Below are positions 1 to 12,600 of a stretch of DNA of 64,000 bases, in pieces. The stretch is taken from NCBI GenBank assembly GCA_036345935.2, contig JADWOT020000008.1:375901-439900 (forward strand), written 5' to 3'. Both the position numbers and the translations under genes were made by a program. The notes under the pieces are model-generated. The model ran no database searches. It worked only from the letters and a program-made list of their open reading frames with translations, and was not told the origin of the DNA. The stretch comes from Taenia hydatigena. Its lineage: Eukaryota; Platyhelminthes; Cestoda; Cyclophyllidea; Taeniidae. Numbering within the stretch: the stretch's first letter is position 1; every line of letters begins with the position of its first letter.

Positions 1-96
1 GAGTACGGCACTGCGGCAGATGGAGGCGAGGCTGTCAGGGTGGTCGCCGGCGATCTCGCGTTGGTGGTCTTCGTGATAGTATCGCAGCATTACCAT
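1..96 (-). CDS. Probable 5' coding exon of an unknown gene, cut by the left edge
   Basis: On the minus strand an ATG at 96-94 opens 32 codons without a stop to the window edge, beginning MVMLRYYHEDHQREIAGDHP. Third positions are strongly C/G-rich (for example CAC, GAC, ATC, GCC, AGC, CTC), unlike the AT-rich sequence just upstream. An in-frame TGA lies three codons before the ATG (105-103), so this ATG would be the first codon unless a splice acceptor is hidden, and none is obvious. I do not recognise the peptide; it is hydrophilic and charged, without a signal peptide. The plus strand is also open here, but its reading is valine-rich and lacks a start. Only 96 bases are visible, so the call rests on codon bias and the start context. 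Confidence 0.4.
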   Translation of the reverse strand, partial: MVMLRYYHEDHQREIAGDHPDSLASICRSAVL

Positions 97-3000
97 GATG
101 ATTCAACGGTAAGACATCGGTCATTGCCCTTGACGCATTGAGCTTGTCACCTGTAGGACCGTGAGAGTTACAGTGGGTTAAGGATAAATGGTTAATAAAG
201 CATGGGGAGCAAAATCAAAGAGGTACCTGGGTAGCTAAACCCAATTTACAAAGAGACGTAGAATCGTCCGAAGTCCCGATTCGTTAGTGCTTTAGAAGAA
301 GTCAAGAAATAAGTCAGAATCGATCAGCATAAAATCGGAATCTGCATAAAAGAACCTCACACAGGCGCATTGCCGAACTCAAAACACAGGCACGTCCACC
401 ACTCACAGTTCGCTCTTGCGTTGCTTGACAATCAAACGTAGGATTTTATGTATCCTTTCCTCTTGGAAACAGATGACGCCGAATTAATAGCAAGAGCACT
501 GCGAATCGGCTGCTTTAGTCTATCCACTATTAAAAATATTTCGGCGAAATCACGAAGACGAGTTTTATCTCTACATCAAGTGCACAAGCCATCTGAGACG
601 GATCTGTAGTGCCAGCACACGCAAACGCAGCGTCGTCAGATGTGCGAGTTATCAACCATGTACACATACCTCTACTGGAGTAGCAACAGGCTGAACGGCC
701 TTGTTTATTAAGACTTGAGAATAAAAGTTCAAGCAAACTGATGCGTGTAACCCATGCATTTACTGCATTAATGCACAAAAATCATGACCGCAACCCATGG
801 ATCGCAATTCACCTTACCTAAATATTGCACGAAGTAGTAGCAAGGACGAAACACGACTTTTTGTATTCGATAGAGCCACCAAATTTATCAAACTGTGGTC
901 CATTAAAACAGATGCAATTAGGTCGATTTCGAATCAAAACTTTAGATGAGGTAAGACAAAGAGCTTAAGGAGACTGTTCCAATAAATAAAGGGTTTCTTT
1001 AGCCACAGTCTTCAGGCTCCTAGATTTAACAAATAACCCCAATAATGCAGCACTGGCTAAAAGCACTAAGAATGACATCTCAAATTAACTAGCTAGAAAT
1101 AGTTGCATTGCAAACGTGAAAATAATTTGTACAGAAGTGAACGTTTTGCTCTGTGCATTGCATTTGATCAGGTGAACTTTAATCAAAGCCTGTAAGGCAT
1201 GCAGATGTATGCATGCAATTAGCCATAAAACCAGTGTAATATCTGTGTTCTTTAACTGAGCCTTGTAGGCTAGAGGTAGGACGAAAATATGAACCTGGTT
1301 ACAAAGCGGTGTGGTGACTCCCAGGAGCGCGAATTATCCCCGTCCTGAACTCGCCTTCGAGGTCCCGTTTTACCCTCTCTCTTACCCATAATAAAGATGT
1401 CGAAGCATGCTCAGACTTCTAATAACAGAGGCGGTTAGAAAAAAGAGGAAAAATCCTCTACAATCAACATAACAAGATTACTTATTGAATGAATTTTTTA
1501 AAATTATGGTAATGCGCTGAAAATGACCTTCTTGCACCTGCATATGTGATAATAAATGCTTTTATTGTTATGCACAGGTCACTTTTTCTACTCTAATTTC
1601 TATTTTAATGATTTCTTTTTCGACTTTTCATCTTAATAGGCAATACCTTATTGCCTCCCAAGGTCACCTGGCATGTGTGTGTTCAATCGGCGTGCTTGCT
1701 TGTTCATTCTTGTGTTACTGGATTTTGCCAGTGTCACTTCGCGGGCGCTATTACTGATTATGGGTGACCAAGTCATTCTGAAGGCAAACGCTATTCGTTA
1801 CATGCCATTGTACTATGGTGATTGATTGCCCGTGTGTATATATGCGCTCCTACTGACTGGTTCGGAGTCTGTAGGTGGATGTATCGAAGTAACCGGGATT
1901 CTGGATTTTCGCGGTGCACAAATGAAAGGAATGTAGAGTGGAAGGTAATTTAGAGTAACCTTTGTTCCTGTGCTACGCTTTTACAGGTATTTATCAGTGG
2001 TTTTTCTATAATAAATTCATTCTTTAGGTTTACGGTGTTTTTCAATGTTTTTGCATCCTTAAGAAGCGATTGAACCTGCCAAACTTGGGCGCCTTGCGGC
2101 CAGTCTATCAGGTGGCTTTGAATTACTTTTGGGAACATACACCTTTGGTGAGAATAGGTCTACTTCGTTGTCCTGTTCTTCGGGAGTAGAACTCTGCGAT
2201 TGGGTGTCGCAGTTTTACGTCTAAGTTGCTTGTGTATCACTTCGAACATGCATGTGGTATGTGTTCCTTCACAGCTTACGATAGCTGGAGTTATGCATTT
2301 CATGGCTTGTAAGACTATTGTTTGCATTTAAAACAATAAAGCTGATGAGGGGTAAATGTCCTATATGGTTTTTGGGAAGGTATCAAACCGGTTTGTACAA
2401 GTAATCTAAACTGTCGTAATTTTTTAAGCAGTGCAGTGACCGGAGTGTCATGGTGTGTCTTTTTCTGCCAAAAGACCTTAGTTGCGGGCATACCAAATCA
2501 TTGTTTCTGTGGCTGCTATCTTGAGTGTCGACTTTGACTTCTTTCGGTAGGCATTTGCTTGAACTTGGGCCCTGTTTGCTGAGCCATTCCTTCATTTGAC
2601 TTCACAACCACCGGTGACTTATCGAACATGAGCAAATAAATAGATTAAATCATTCAGTGGCAGGTGTTGAGTCCTGCCCGACATTATTTGAATCTCCGAA
2701 TTCTTAGCTGTTTTACTGGACGTTGGTTCACTTGCAGAATTTAGAAGCTTGGCCTTTTGTTGTCACGCTTTGGCTTTCGTTAACGTGCCTTCGGCTGCTT
2801 TGATTTTTGCAAAAGCTTGTTTTCATTTCTTGAGATCTGTCTCCACTGTTTTGTACTTGAGTACTTCAATTCCAATTTGGATAGGAATTCTTTGTATGGT
2901 GACGAGTTCTCCTCTCGTAAGCCTATTCTTTACATTAATTAACCTCAATTTGAATGCTTGGTAGTACATTCACTCCAAGTCAGGCTTTTGTAAGTGCTCA

Positions 3001-4768
3001 ACATTCATCCCCCACTCGATGAGATCATCCTCTGGATAAGTGGCAATGTGGACTGCCATTGGCAACAGTGTCATAAATTCACACAGACTACAAAAAAAAT
3101 TTGACAAAGACCGAGGAATGAGGCATGATAAAAGTAGCAGCATGCTCGGTATGGGGCGGAGTCGTGATGTTTAAGATTATGGCTGCTAAACAGTTCTCAC
3201 CTGATGGTGAGATGTTTTGCCATGTATTGTCGTTTGTAAGGAGGTGTTCTGTGGGCTTTTCAACCAGGAATTCAAAAGACCTCACAACACCAAGCTTCTT
3301 GTTGGAGGAACATTCTTCACCACCTGGTCCCCATTAGCGTCCTGCTGGCTCTGAGGGGCTACCTCTGAGAAGGAGCCGCGAAGCAAAGCAGTGGAGTACC
3401 ATCGTGCAGTCGATTCGCAAATACTTGGTGAGAAAAGCGCTAGGCTGATGCGGAATCTGGCAAAACATACACCGGCCCACACAATACAGTTCGTAGAAAT
3501 TCCATAGGGACAAGTAATCTTGGGGTTTGTAAGAATAGGTTGATCTGATCTAATGTAGAAAGGAAGCTACATCAGTTTTTTGCGACTATCAATGGAAAAT
3601 CTGTATGCGATCAATTCTTACTGTCGGTGTGTTAAGAGGCGGTTGCAAGTACTAATGGACTGACGTTTGGGAATGCTAGTGGAAACGAGGTAGGTGAGGG
3701 ACTGGGTCTGATGAAGACTAAATTCAGCTATGGGACATTAGATGTGTTTATAGTGAGAGTTAAAACAGGACCTTTAATCCTTTAATCCTTTTTTGGTAAT
3801 GTGAAAGTGTAGGCTTAAAAACTAGTCGGATTCTGTGAGATGGTATTAATTTTACCATCACCATGGTGCAGTAATGGCTCCACAAATATGTAGAGCACAG
3901 AAAAGACGAATAGTGAGATTGGCATGACGACGTGACAATCACGAACAACGAGTGTGCTGATCTCATCTTATTTGGCACGGTGTCGCAAACCCGCTCGCAC
4001 GAGCATTGCAAACACGAAAGCTCTTAAGCCTTCTGGAACTTCGTGGTGCTGTCCACAATAATTGACGGCATGTAAAAGGGATGATATCCATTTCAACTAA
4101 GAAATAAGCTAACAATTTGTAAAAGCAGGTACATCAGATCACTATTACAACGCAATTTAACACCACAAGATTGAATAATTCTGTGTGCAGCCTTTGCAGC
4201 TTGCTCTTGGCCTTTGAAGAACAGCCGGGAACTAGTGCTAAATGCAGGCTAAATGAATGGATTTTCATACAAGTCTCATGACAACTATATTTCCTGATTA
4301 TCTTAGAGGCGCATAAGCGTATGTTTTCACAAATTCACATGCGTAACGCAGGTGTGAAAACGCTCGTCGGATCCAAAACGATGCAGTGCAACGACTTCTG
4401 TTCTGATTCCTTGCCTGACCGATTCATGATGGGGACGGTTATGGCAGTGAGGAGATAGATCTTACTGAGAAGGGTCATCCATAAATCGCTACTTAGGACT
4501 TTTCCGTCATTCAAAAACATTGTCAGTCATTGGTCAATGGATTTGCACTCCTACCATCCTCGCTTCGATACGACGCACATGCAGTCGTCTACGTCAGTGA
4601 CCAACCGGAGGCATATTGACACGCTTCCATCATGCGTCATCGTCTTCATGTGTGCAGTCGCCAGCTGGTAAGATGAAGCATAAAACAGTAGAAAGTTTTG
4701 GTTCGATAAAAGTCTCATAGTGTTTAGCTTACATCGTAAAGGTGCTCTTGATGATCATTTGTGGTTGA
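97..4768. other. Long stretch with no supported gene
   Basis: No open reading frame here looks like a known protein. It holds one copy of a dispersed repeat (1,249-1,440, listed separately). Between about 1,950 and 2,600 the minus strand carries hydrophilic, exon-like open segments in shifting frames, including one that starts at an ATG at 2,595 (MKEWLSKQGPSSSK...). These could be remnants of a decayed gene, but no domain is recognisable. The remainder is AT-rich sequence with scattered stops in all frames. Confidence 0.4.
1249..1440 (+). repeat. Dispersed repeat, family R, copy 1
   Basis: The stretch around CTTGTAGGCTAGAGGTAGGA followed by AACCTGG, a GGTG block, CTCCCAGGAG and a later CTCAGACTTCTAATA is matched in the same order at 19,367-19,500 (TTGTAGGCCAAAGGTGGAAG, AACCTGG, CTCCTTGGAG, TTCAGACTTCCTAATA). 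It is partly matched at 19,211-19,366. The copies are clearly diverged. No coding potential or target-site duplication is evident. Both ends are approximate. Confidence 0.5.
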
Positions 4769-4776
4769 CATAAAAG
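4769..4776 (+). promoter_or_regulatory. TATA-like box of the HSP70 gene
   Basis: CATAAAAG lies about 45-50 bases upstream of the chosen HSP70 ATG, which would leave a short 5' leader of roughly 20 bases. A second CATAAAA sits about 90 bases further upstream (near 4,679). I searched the 300 bases upstream for alternating GAA/TTC heat-shock elements and found only an imperfect cluster near 4,688-4,703, so heat control is not shown by the sequence. Confidence 0.3.
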
Positions 4777-4819
4777 GTCGTGGCGATTGTGAAAGCAATC
4801 ATTGTCTCTACGTGTAGAC

Positions 4820-6688
4820 ATGTGTGCAGCGGATGAAAGTCAGTCGGCAGGTCCAGTCATTGGGATTGATTTAGGAATAACCTTCTCATGCGTCGGAGTC
4901 TTCCAATACGGCAAGGTGGATATAATTGCCAACGATCAAGGCTACCGTATGACGCCCAGCTATGTCGCCTTCATGAATAAAGAACGTCTCATCGGTGATG
5001 CTGCAAAGAACCAGGCGGTCCTGAACCCAACCCATATGGTTTTTGATGCAAAACGTCTAATCGGACGCCGTTTTAACGATGAGGCGGTGCAAGCCGACAT
5101 GAAGCACTGGCCGTTCAAAGTCATAAATTCGCAAGGGAAACCGATGATCGAGGTAGAGTATCGCAGTGAGATAAAACGTTTTATCGCAGAGGAAATTTCG
5201 TCCATGGTGTTGCAGAAGATGAAGGAGACAGCGGAGGCGTATTTGGGCAAACAGGTGACAAGTGCGGTAATTAGAGTGCCAGCATACTTCAATGACAGCC
5301 AGCGGCAGGCAACAATTGATGCAGGAAAAATAGCAGGCTTAACTGTGTTGCGAATCGTCAATGAGCCCACAGCAGCCGCCATCGCATATGGTTTGGACAA
5401 AAGGCCCAACCCGCAGCTCAATGTGCTCGTCTTCGATTTGGGTGGTGGTACCTTCGATGTCTCCATCTTGTCCATCAAGGATGGAACATTTGAAGTGAAG
5501 TCGACTGATGGCGATACGCACTTGGGTGGCGAGGACTTTGACTCTCGGATGGTGAATCATTGTGTGGAAATGTTCAAGCAATTGCACAAGGGCAAGGATT
5601 TGACAACCAGCAGAAAAGCCATTGGCCGCCTGAGAAAGGCGTGTGAAATGGCAAAGAGGATGTTGAGCTCTTCTGAGCACACGAACATAGAAGTAGACGC
5701 GTTATTTGAGGGCATTGATTTCAGTACGACCCTCACACGAACACGTTTTGAGCCGCTGTTCTCAGACCTCTTCATTAAGACGCTGGGTCCGGTAAAACAG
5801 GCATTAAATGACGCAAAGTTGAAGAAGAGTGATATCCACGAGGTACTGATGGTAGGCGGATCGACACGCATTCCAAAGTTACAACAGTTGTTGCAAGAAT
5901 TCTTCAATGGTAAGCAGTTGAACTGCTCCATAAATCCGGACGAGGCAGTAGCATACGGTGCGGCGTTGCTGGCATCCAACCTGGTCAATTACAAGTCAGA
6001 GAAGGTACAGGACTTGGTGTTATTGGAGGTGGCACCACTCTCACTGGGTGTGGAGACGACAGGCGGCGTGATGGCGACGTTGATAGAGCGCAATACAAGA
6101 ATCCCGATAAAGAAGACGAAGATCTTCGCCACGTGTTCGGACAATCAACCGACTGTGTTGGTGCAGGTGTATGAGGGTGAGCGTGCGATGACGAGTGAAA
6201 ACAACTTGTTGGGCAAATTCGAGTTGTCAGGTATCCCACCGGTGCCGCGCAGAGTGCCTCAGATTGATGTGTCTTTCGACATTGATGAAAATGGTATTCT
6301 CAATGTGACAGCGGTGGATAAGTCTTCAGGGAAGCAAAACAGCATCACCATTACGAAGGACAAGGGTCTTCTTTCCGAGGAGGCGATGCAGCAAGTGCTG
6401 ACTGACGCAGAAAATTTGAAGTTAGAGGATGAGAAAGAGAGGATTAGGCTTGCAGCGAGAACCACTTTGGAAAACTACGTTTGCAAAATACAGTCGAAAA
6501 TGGATGACGACGAAACGAAAAAGCGGGTATCGAAAGACTCCCGGCAATGCATACTCACAATGAGTGAGACGACTACCAAGTGGATGGACGCCGACCAACA
6601 GGCCACAAAGGAGAACTACGAGCTTATGTACAAAAATTTGGAGACTTTGTACAACTCACTTATGTCGACGAAGAATCTCGGTGTGTGA
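4820..6688 (+). CDS. hsp70: Divergent, intronless HSP70 chaperone lacking the EEVD tail
   Basis: Single exon of 622 codons. The family binds exposed hydrophobic peptides through ATP-driven cycles with J-protein and exchange-factor partners; no signal peptide or KDEL is present, so it is cytosolic/nuclear type. Visible in order: phosphate-1 loop [14 protein letters not shown] (residues about 15-28), FDAKRLIGR (Lys equivalent to Hsc70 Lys71), [24 protein letters not shown], phosphate-2 loop [21 protein letters not shown], linker QDLVLLEV, then the substrate domain ([34 protein letters not shown]). Odd points: Hsc70 Thr13 is replaced by Ile (residue 20, codon 4,877-4,879), the lid ends early in LMSTKNLGV, and GGMP repeats and EEVD are absent. 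In-frame codons from 4,802 start with TTG; the ATG at 4,820 is the first AUG and fits the family's N-terminus. Absence of introns, truncation and divergence match the tapeworm-specific HSP70 expansion. No AATAAA is seen within 300 bases downstream. Intact frame, but functional status is uncertain. Confidence 0.95.
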   Translation: MCAADESQSAGPVIGIDLGITFSCVGVFQYGKVDIIANDQGYRMTPSYVAFMNKERLIGDAAKNQAVLNPTHMVFDAKRLIGRRFNDEAVQADMKHWPFKVINSQGKPMIEVEYRSEIKRFIAEEISSMVLQKMKETAEAYLGKQVTSAVIRVPAYFNDSQRQATIDAGKIAGLTVLRIVNEPTAAAIAYGLDKRPNPQLNVLVFDLGGGTFDVSILSIKDGTFEVKSTDGDTHLGGEDFDSRMVNHCVEMFKQLHKGKDLTTSRKAIGRLRKACEMAKRMLSSSEHTNIEVDALFEGIDFSTTLTRTRFEPLFSDLFIKTLGPVKQALNDAKLKKSDIHEVLMVGGSTRIPKLQQLLQEFFNGKQLNCSINPDEAVAYGAALLASNLVNYKSEKVQDLVLLEVAPLSLGVETTGGVMATLIERNTRIPIKKTKIFATCSDNQPTVLVQVYEGERAMTSENNLLGKFELSGIPPVPRRVPQIDVSFDIDENGILNVTAVDKSSGKQNSITITKDKGLLSEEAMQQVLTDAENLKLEDEKERIRLAARTTLENYVCKIQSKMDDDETKKRVSKDSRQCILTMSETTTKWMDADQQATKENYELMYKNLETLYNSLMSTKNLGV

Positions 6689-9600
6689 GCACGGAGATTT
6701 GACACCTTGGACGCACAGCGTTGTACATGTGACCCTTATACACTCACTTAACTATTTACTTACCTATCAGTATTTGCCTTTACTTACTTCTTCATTCATA
6801 ACTTGTCCTTAGCCTGCTGGGTTTTTGAATTGGATGCCTGTAAAATGAACTTATATCAGAATGAGCGATTGTGCGCATTTTTAACCACCAAACCCGACAC
6901 CATGTCATCGTCTGCATCGGCAATGGTAAGTGAGCCATACAACTTGATCGAATGATTTGACCAAAGTCTAGAGTTTACGAAAATAAGCCTCTGCATCGGA
7001 ATTAAAAAAGTGTCGAGATGTAATGCTGTTGCACAGACCTGCATTTGTTTTAAACACTGACAGCTGCCGAGGGTTCTTTAGCGCATCTTGTCCAGAGCAT
7101 TAGGAAGTGGATGGGAACCGGTTTCACCAGATAGTTGGTCTTCGCGACGTTAAAGTGACTTTTGGTGTTTTGAAGTTTAACGATGCAAAAGATGTCTTTT
7201 TAAATTCCGAGGCGAATTATTGCGCCATGCCCGGAATTGGGTAAAGTACTTGCATTCGCTCGCCGCACTTAGACATTGCATGGAGAAAGGCAAGGAGCCA
7301 AGAGGAATTCTGGTTTTGGTGCTTTACGCATTTCAATTTTTTGTCCGCCAAAGCAACGGCTTTACTTACTTTGACTGCTGCAAAAGTCAGGGCAAAGGAG
7401 CAGCTGGTGCAACTTTAAATGTGGCCTTATAACTGTGAATGCTCAATATCATTTGCAAACTAAAAAAATCACTTATGCCAAGTCAAACTTTGTAGCACCC
7501 ACTGAAACTATCAAAGTCAACGAATTGCGAGTTTTTAGTAAGACTTGTGGAATGATAGTTTAACAGGAATTTGTGAAATTCGTTGTTAGGGTGTTTGATT
7601 ACGTGCTCGCCTTTTAAGTCAAGTGGTTGCACTGCCAAAGCTGTCCCATTGAAGGGACACATTAACCTACCTGATCATTCGCAGCCAACTCCAGTGCATT
7701 CACACCACCTCCAACCATTCTGATGCTTCTGTCCCCACCAACTCTCACCGCCAAATTGTGCGTTCCTTATAAGAAGATACTTTAACAGCTAGTTGTGGGT
7801 TCACTTCTTGGTGCAAATTTTGTTGCTTTTTCTGCACTCTGACTCCTTTCTACTCAGTCTTGTGTGTTTCCTACAGTCCAAGTGACGACAATGGGCGTCG
7901 TAGTGAGTCAAGATCAGATAGGGAGTAAAGCATAACTAAAATGTTTGTGAAGGTGGAATGTGCTCATGCACACCATTTGTTTCACTGTCATTCAAAGAGC
8001 TGTCTAGCCACACCCAACCTAAATAACCCCACCCAACGACTGATGAGAAGGAAAGTTCTTGTCATAGAAAATCACAAGTTGATTGGCTAAATCGAGCTTC
8101 GTTATTGAATTGCTTTCGTCATTTGCGGGTATGTTTGGTGGGTGGAGCCAATTGGCCTTCACCGATGAGCCTACCTGAAAGTTGTTAGGATGCGCAGTGT
8201 ATACGCGCAGGAGACTGAATTAAATGACGAGAGGAGAAACACAGTTGGAGGAGAGTAGGGAGGTGGGTCGAAGGAGGACAGAAGTAGAGATGAAAACATT
8301 CGGTAGTAATTAACAGCTATTTTTTGCTATTTCAGGTAGCCGAAGTGGTTGTCCCTTCGAATACGTCAGCCTCATTGAAGGCTTAGCAGAGGACACATGC
8401 ATGGGATACCTCCTTCACTTATCGTGTCCTGTGGGATGGTTGCCTTCTTCACGCTTGGAAATAAACGCTTTACGCTTGATTGTGTAGGCTCTTCCCCCTT
8501 GGATTGCCTACCGATGGGTGGACAGTAGTGGCGAGTTTTAAGGTTTCGCTGTGGCCCCGTTACAAGATTACGGTTTCCGAGCCTTTTCGTTTTTCGACAC
8601 TAAGCATTGATTCTGCTTACCGCTCAAATGATTTGGTTATGACAGTCATCTAAGGTTAACCCAAAAATACCCTAGTTCCGTTTCAGCCTTCGAATGTAAA
8701 CAGAGTTTTGATTCCTTCTCGAGACTCTGGTGAAGTCAGCTCATACAAAATCGCCTCGGAATTCCGCTTTCCTTTCTTACTTGCCCCTATACATCACGTT
8801 TAGTCTTGCCGGTTAGCTGCTTTGATTAGATTTTGGTGCCGAAAATAGGCAGCGGACTGGATTAGCCAAGCAAACGAAGCGTCAACACAAAGCCGTCTCG
8901 TCTTTGCAAGCATCGAGGAGTGCCCACATCTGTGCTCTTCCTGTTCACATGGCTTCGAATTTGAACTTGAAGAGCAGAAAGATGTAAGAAGTGAAATTTG
9001 CGCTTTTTCATTTTAAAAATTTGTGAAATGAATCACAGTAGGAGAAGAAAACGATAGTGAGAGTTCGTAGGAGTCTGATGTTTATAAGAGTGTAGAAGTC
9101 GGAGAGTACAAAGTGTATCTTTCTGTAAATGCAGTGCAGTGCATGGGTACACAGAGAGGTCTAAAGAAACGCTGAAAGTGTGCGTGCGAGTGGGATGAAA
9201 TACTGCACTGTACCTGAACTGATTGGCTGACTGACCATGGATACAAGAATAGCTATAAATACGGGTAGATGATGACACCAGCTATTGGGTCTAGCCACTA
9301 TTAATGGACAATTGCCAATGCAAAATTTGGTTTCAGCGAATCGTTTGACCTGTTTACTTAGACCACAAGACTTTTGGCGCAATGCCACCTTAATTAGAAC
9401 ATATTTCTGCATTCCCAACTAGTCTGTTTCAACTAATGCATGCTGTTTGCTGTTGAGCTAAGGCACAGGAGACTAAAGCTAATCGTTCCCAAGGCAGTGA
9501 AATAAATCCAAACCAGTCAAATCCAGTCCAAGACAAGCCTCAAGTTTTGCAGGCTTAGAAGTACCCTGTGTACGTGGACCGGTACTAGCTCAAGAGGAAT

Positions 9601-12600
9601 GAGCACAAATACCTTCTGACTAAAATGAATGTGGGCATTGCTAAAACACCGCCCATTATTTCTTTCATCGATCCTTGCCAGCTTAGACGAGGCTCCTCTC
9701 AGACACGTGATTCGGTCCCTAAAGCGAAAGACTAAAAACTGGGACTTCATACGTCTTACCTGGCATTCTGCATCTACCGAGAGCGCGAGCGGGAGAATGA
9801 AGAGGTGAGTGAATTGAATCCCCACTTATGCTATCAACTTCCCCTCGTCACTGGCACATCTGCGTTAATCGATCCACCACATATCGACCAATACGAACAT
9901 CCGTCTCGAGGTCGTTGCGGATTAGATGACTGGAGGAAGGGGGGGAAGAAATCGATTAGATGCAGGGCCCTCGCGCGCACAACTTCAGTTTAGAGCAGTC
10001 TAAGTGTAGGAGAGCCACTAGGTGTCGCGATGGTAGCGGCGGCAAGCAGAACCATCCCATGAGGAGAACCTTTTCATGCTCACAAATTACAAATTTCTAC
10101 GAGTAGCGGATGCGAGGATCCTCCTCACTTCCAACTCACTTCTGCATTGCGGTTGGACTCTGCTAAACCTATCATCAAATGCTACTAAGCGACTATTCTA
10201 CAGAGCTGTCCTGAAACGGGTCTAACCGTAAGTGAACTGCTTCTACTAGAATAACGGCAATAATTACTGTCTTGTGCAGCAAGAAAGCATTTCATTCCCC
10301 TTTGTCTACAGTGGAAAAGGAGAAGAACTCTAGATTTATCAAAATCGGCAGGCTACACCGCTGACTTTAGAGCTGACAAATGCTGTTTCTTCACCTTAAT
10401 AAGAATATTTACTGCTCGTCAGCCCCGTAGACGGTTCGTGATAGCCTGAATAATTTGCGAAGGCCAGTGCATGGCATATTAGCTGCAAATTTTAACACAA
10501 ACAAATCCCTTCTCACTTACCTTTGCATTTTACTCTCCTGATACTTTAATGGCATGCTTATTTGCGGCTCCCTCAAGATGCCGAACAGTTAACTCACAAT
10601 TCTGGCTTGTGCATTATCCAAAGGGCAGAATCAATCAGTGATACAATAGGGGATGCCATTGCGGCTTCACTTCGTCATCGGTTGCAAGCTTGAGTTAGCT
10701 TTTCAACAACGCTTCTGCATCCTCTTCTAAACCTAGCTTTAAGAAATTCAGTGTCTGGTGTCGTCCTCTTCCACTGACCAGCTTGTGTTTCTCATGCGAC
10801 TGGTAATGTGCCATCAGTTGTATGCCTGCAATGGCTGTAAAGAGATAGGTGTGCAGAGACCGTTGATGCAGTAAAGTGTAAGAGGCACTGAATAATTGCA
10901 TTGTTAACAAGACAAAATGGATCTCAGTCATTTTTGTGCAGTACCCCAATAGGTCTCTCTAATTTGCAGCGTTATAAATTAACAAGATTTGCCATGAACT
11001 AAAAAAGAAACATCCAAAAGATTTTTCATTTTCCAAGGTACGGAACAAATATCGCCTATTTTCTTTGGATCGACAGGGTCTTTCCTTCCCGACCCTCCAA
11101 ATTATCCCTTGTTCTGGAGACGGACTTAAAAACTGCCCTCGAAACGAAGTTGTCGCGAAAAATGTCCAAAGGATTATTTATGTCAAATCGCAGCTATAAC
11201 TTCTCCAAACATGCAGTTCTTTTAAAAGTTTTAGGTTCGTACCTTGCACCTTACTTGCTTTATTTGAGTAGACTAATTCCATTAGTAAAGCTACGCCATG
11301 TTAGGAGGCGTTGGCCGAACTCGAGGACACGGATAAACATCCCTCCCGATGACCCTCAAGAATAGGTAGACAAAACATCATTTACGTTGGCTGGAATAAA
11401 CGAAGGTTTGCACAGCCTTAATTTGATTTGTCCGTTACAGGCACAATCAGTTAGGAGTGGAGAAGACCATTAATATGAAACTACTGCAAAAAGTGATTGA
11501 TGTGCCAATTGAACGGATTTAATAAGCGTTTGGTTGCAGGCTGACCTTGAGGCGAATCAAGTGTACACGTGGAACCCACACTCATAGCAGAATGAGGAGT
11601 AATTAAATAGAGAGAGCCAGGTAGGCTGAGATCAACGACACTCCCCTAAAATTGGACACTCGAGATTTTCGTCGCCTCATACATAAATTTACTTCAACAT
11701 GCTGTTGCACCACTGTTTGTGGTCAGGTGATTCAATCGTCTCATTGCTGAGAATGTGCACAACGCTGCAACGCAATTACTTCTTTTCATTTACTGAAAGC
11801 TTACTCCAGCGCTTGAAAGGTTCAACAACAGAACTGGTTAACTTTGGTACACAAACCGGCCGGTCCTTAACCAGCCAAGTCACTTTCGACAAAAAATCGT
11901 ACGCTAATGTGAATTTCGTGCTCCTTAGGAAGCCAAGAATTAGACCAACACTGCCAGCCCCATCAATAGTCGAATTGTGAATTCGCACTTTACTGAGTTT
12001 CACTGAGCTCTTGACACGTCTTTTTGATTATATAGGCCTTTGCATTTGGTTTCTACATCATTATTTATAACTTGACACAAAGCTGCAATGGTTGTTTCCT
12101 GAGACTTAACCTAAAAATCCAAATTCGCACCCTTTTCACTACTGATCTCTCATTCAGTAGCATCCACATCCCGGCCAAAAACTTGAATGTTAAGTAGTCT
12201 TGGCTACGCCCATGCTATTTTTCTAGAGCTAATTTATTACATTTTTTGGACATTTAAAGCTAGCAGAACTTGGATCCTTTGCTAGTTTGAGTTCGTGGGG
12301 AAATCTCGCATTGTGTGATGTTATCTTCAAGAGTTCACCCTACCGCCATCGCCTCCCTAGTCGCCTATATATACGGCATTTGTAGAAGCCAAATTCAAGT
12401 GCACACCTCCTCGTCCACTTTGCTCCACAGCCCCTGTTTTACCAACCATTCCTGCGGGATATAGATTGCACATTTCTGGGAAATGGGCGTCATGCAACCG
12501 CTACGAAGGAAGAGGAGGAGAGGGCTTACGACTACATTAAGTCGTAAGTACTTTCCGCATAAAAGAGAACCATCTGTTTACTTTTACAGCTTTATAGTAG

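Noticed and set aside
3125..3337. Frame with VWGG resembling mariner transposase
   Set aside because: No DDE/D spacing, helix-turn-helix or terminal inverted repeats; the similarity stops after a few residues.
4688..4703. Possible heat-shock element (AGAAAGTTTTGGTTCG)
   Set aside because: Units do not alternate properly (second TTC is TTT and the third unit is not GAA); too degenerate to call.
4960..6465. Long minus-strand open frames of 172, 113, 143 and 84 codons under the HSP70 gene
   Set aside because: They are antisense shadows of the strongly coding HSP70 frame and carry no motif of their own. Serine- and cysteine-rich antisense frames are a usual by-product of HSP70 codon use.
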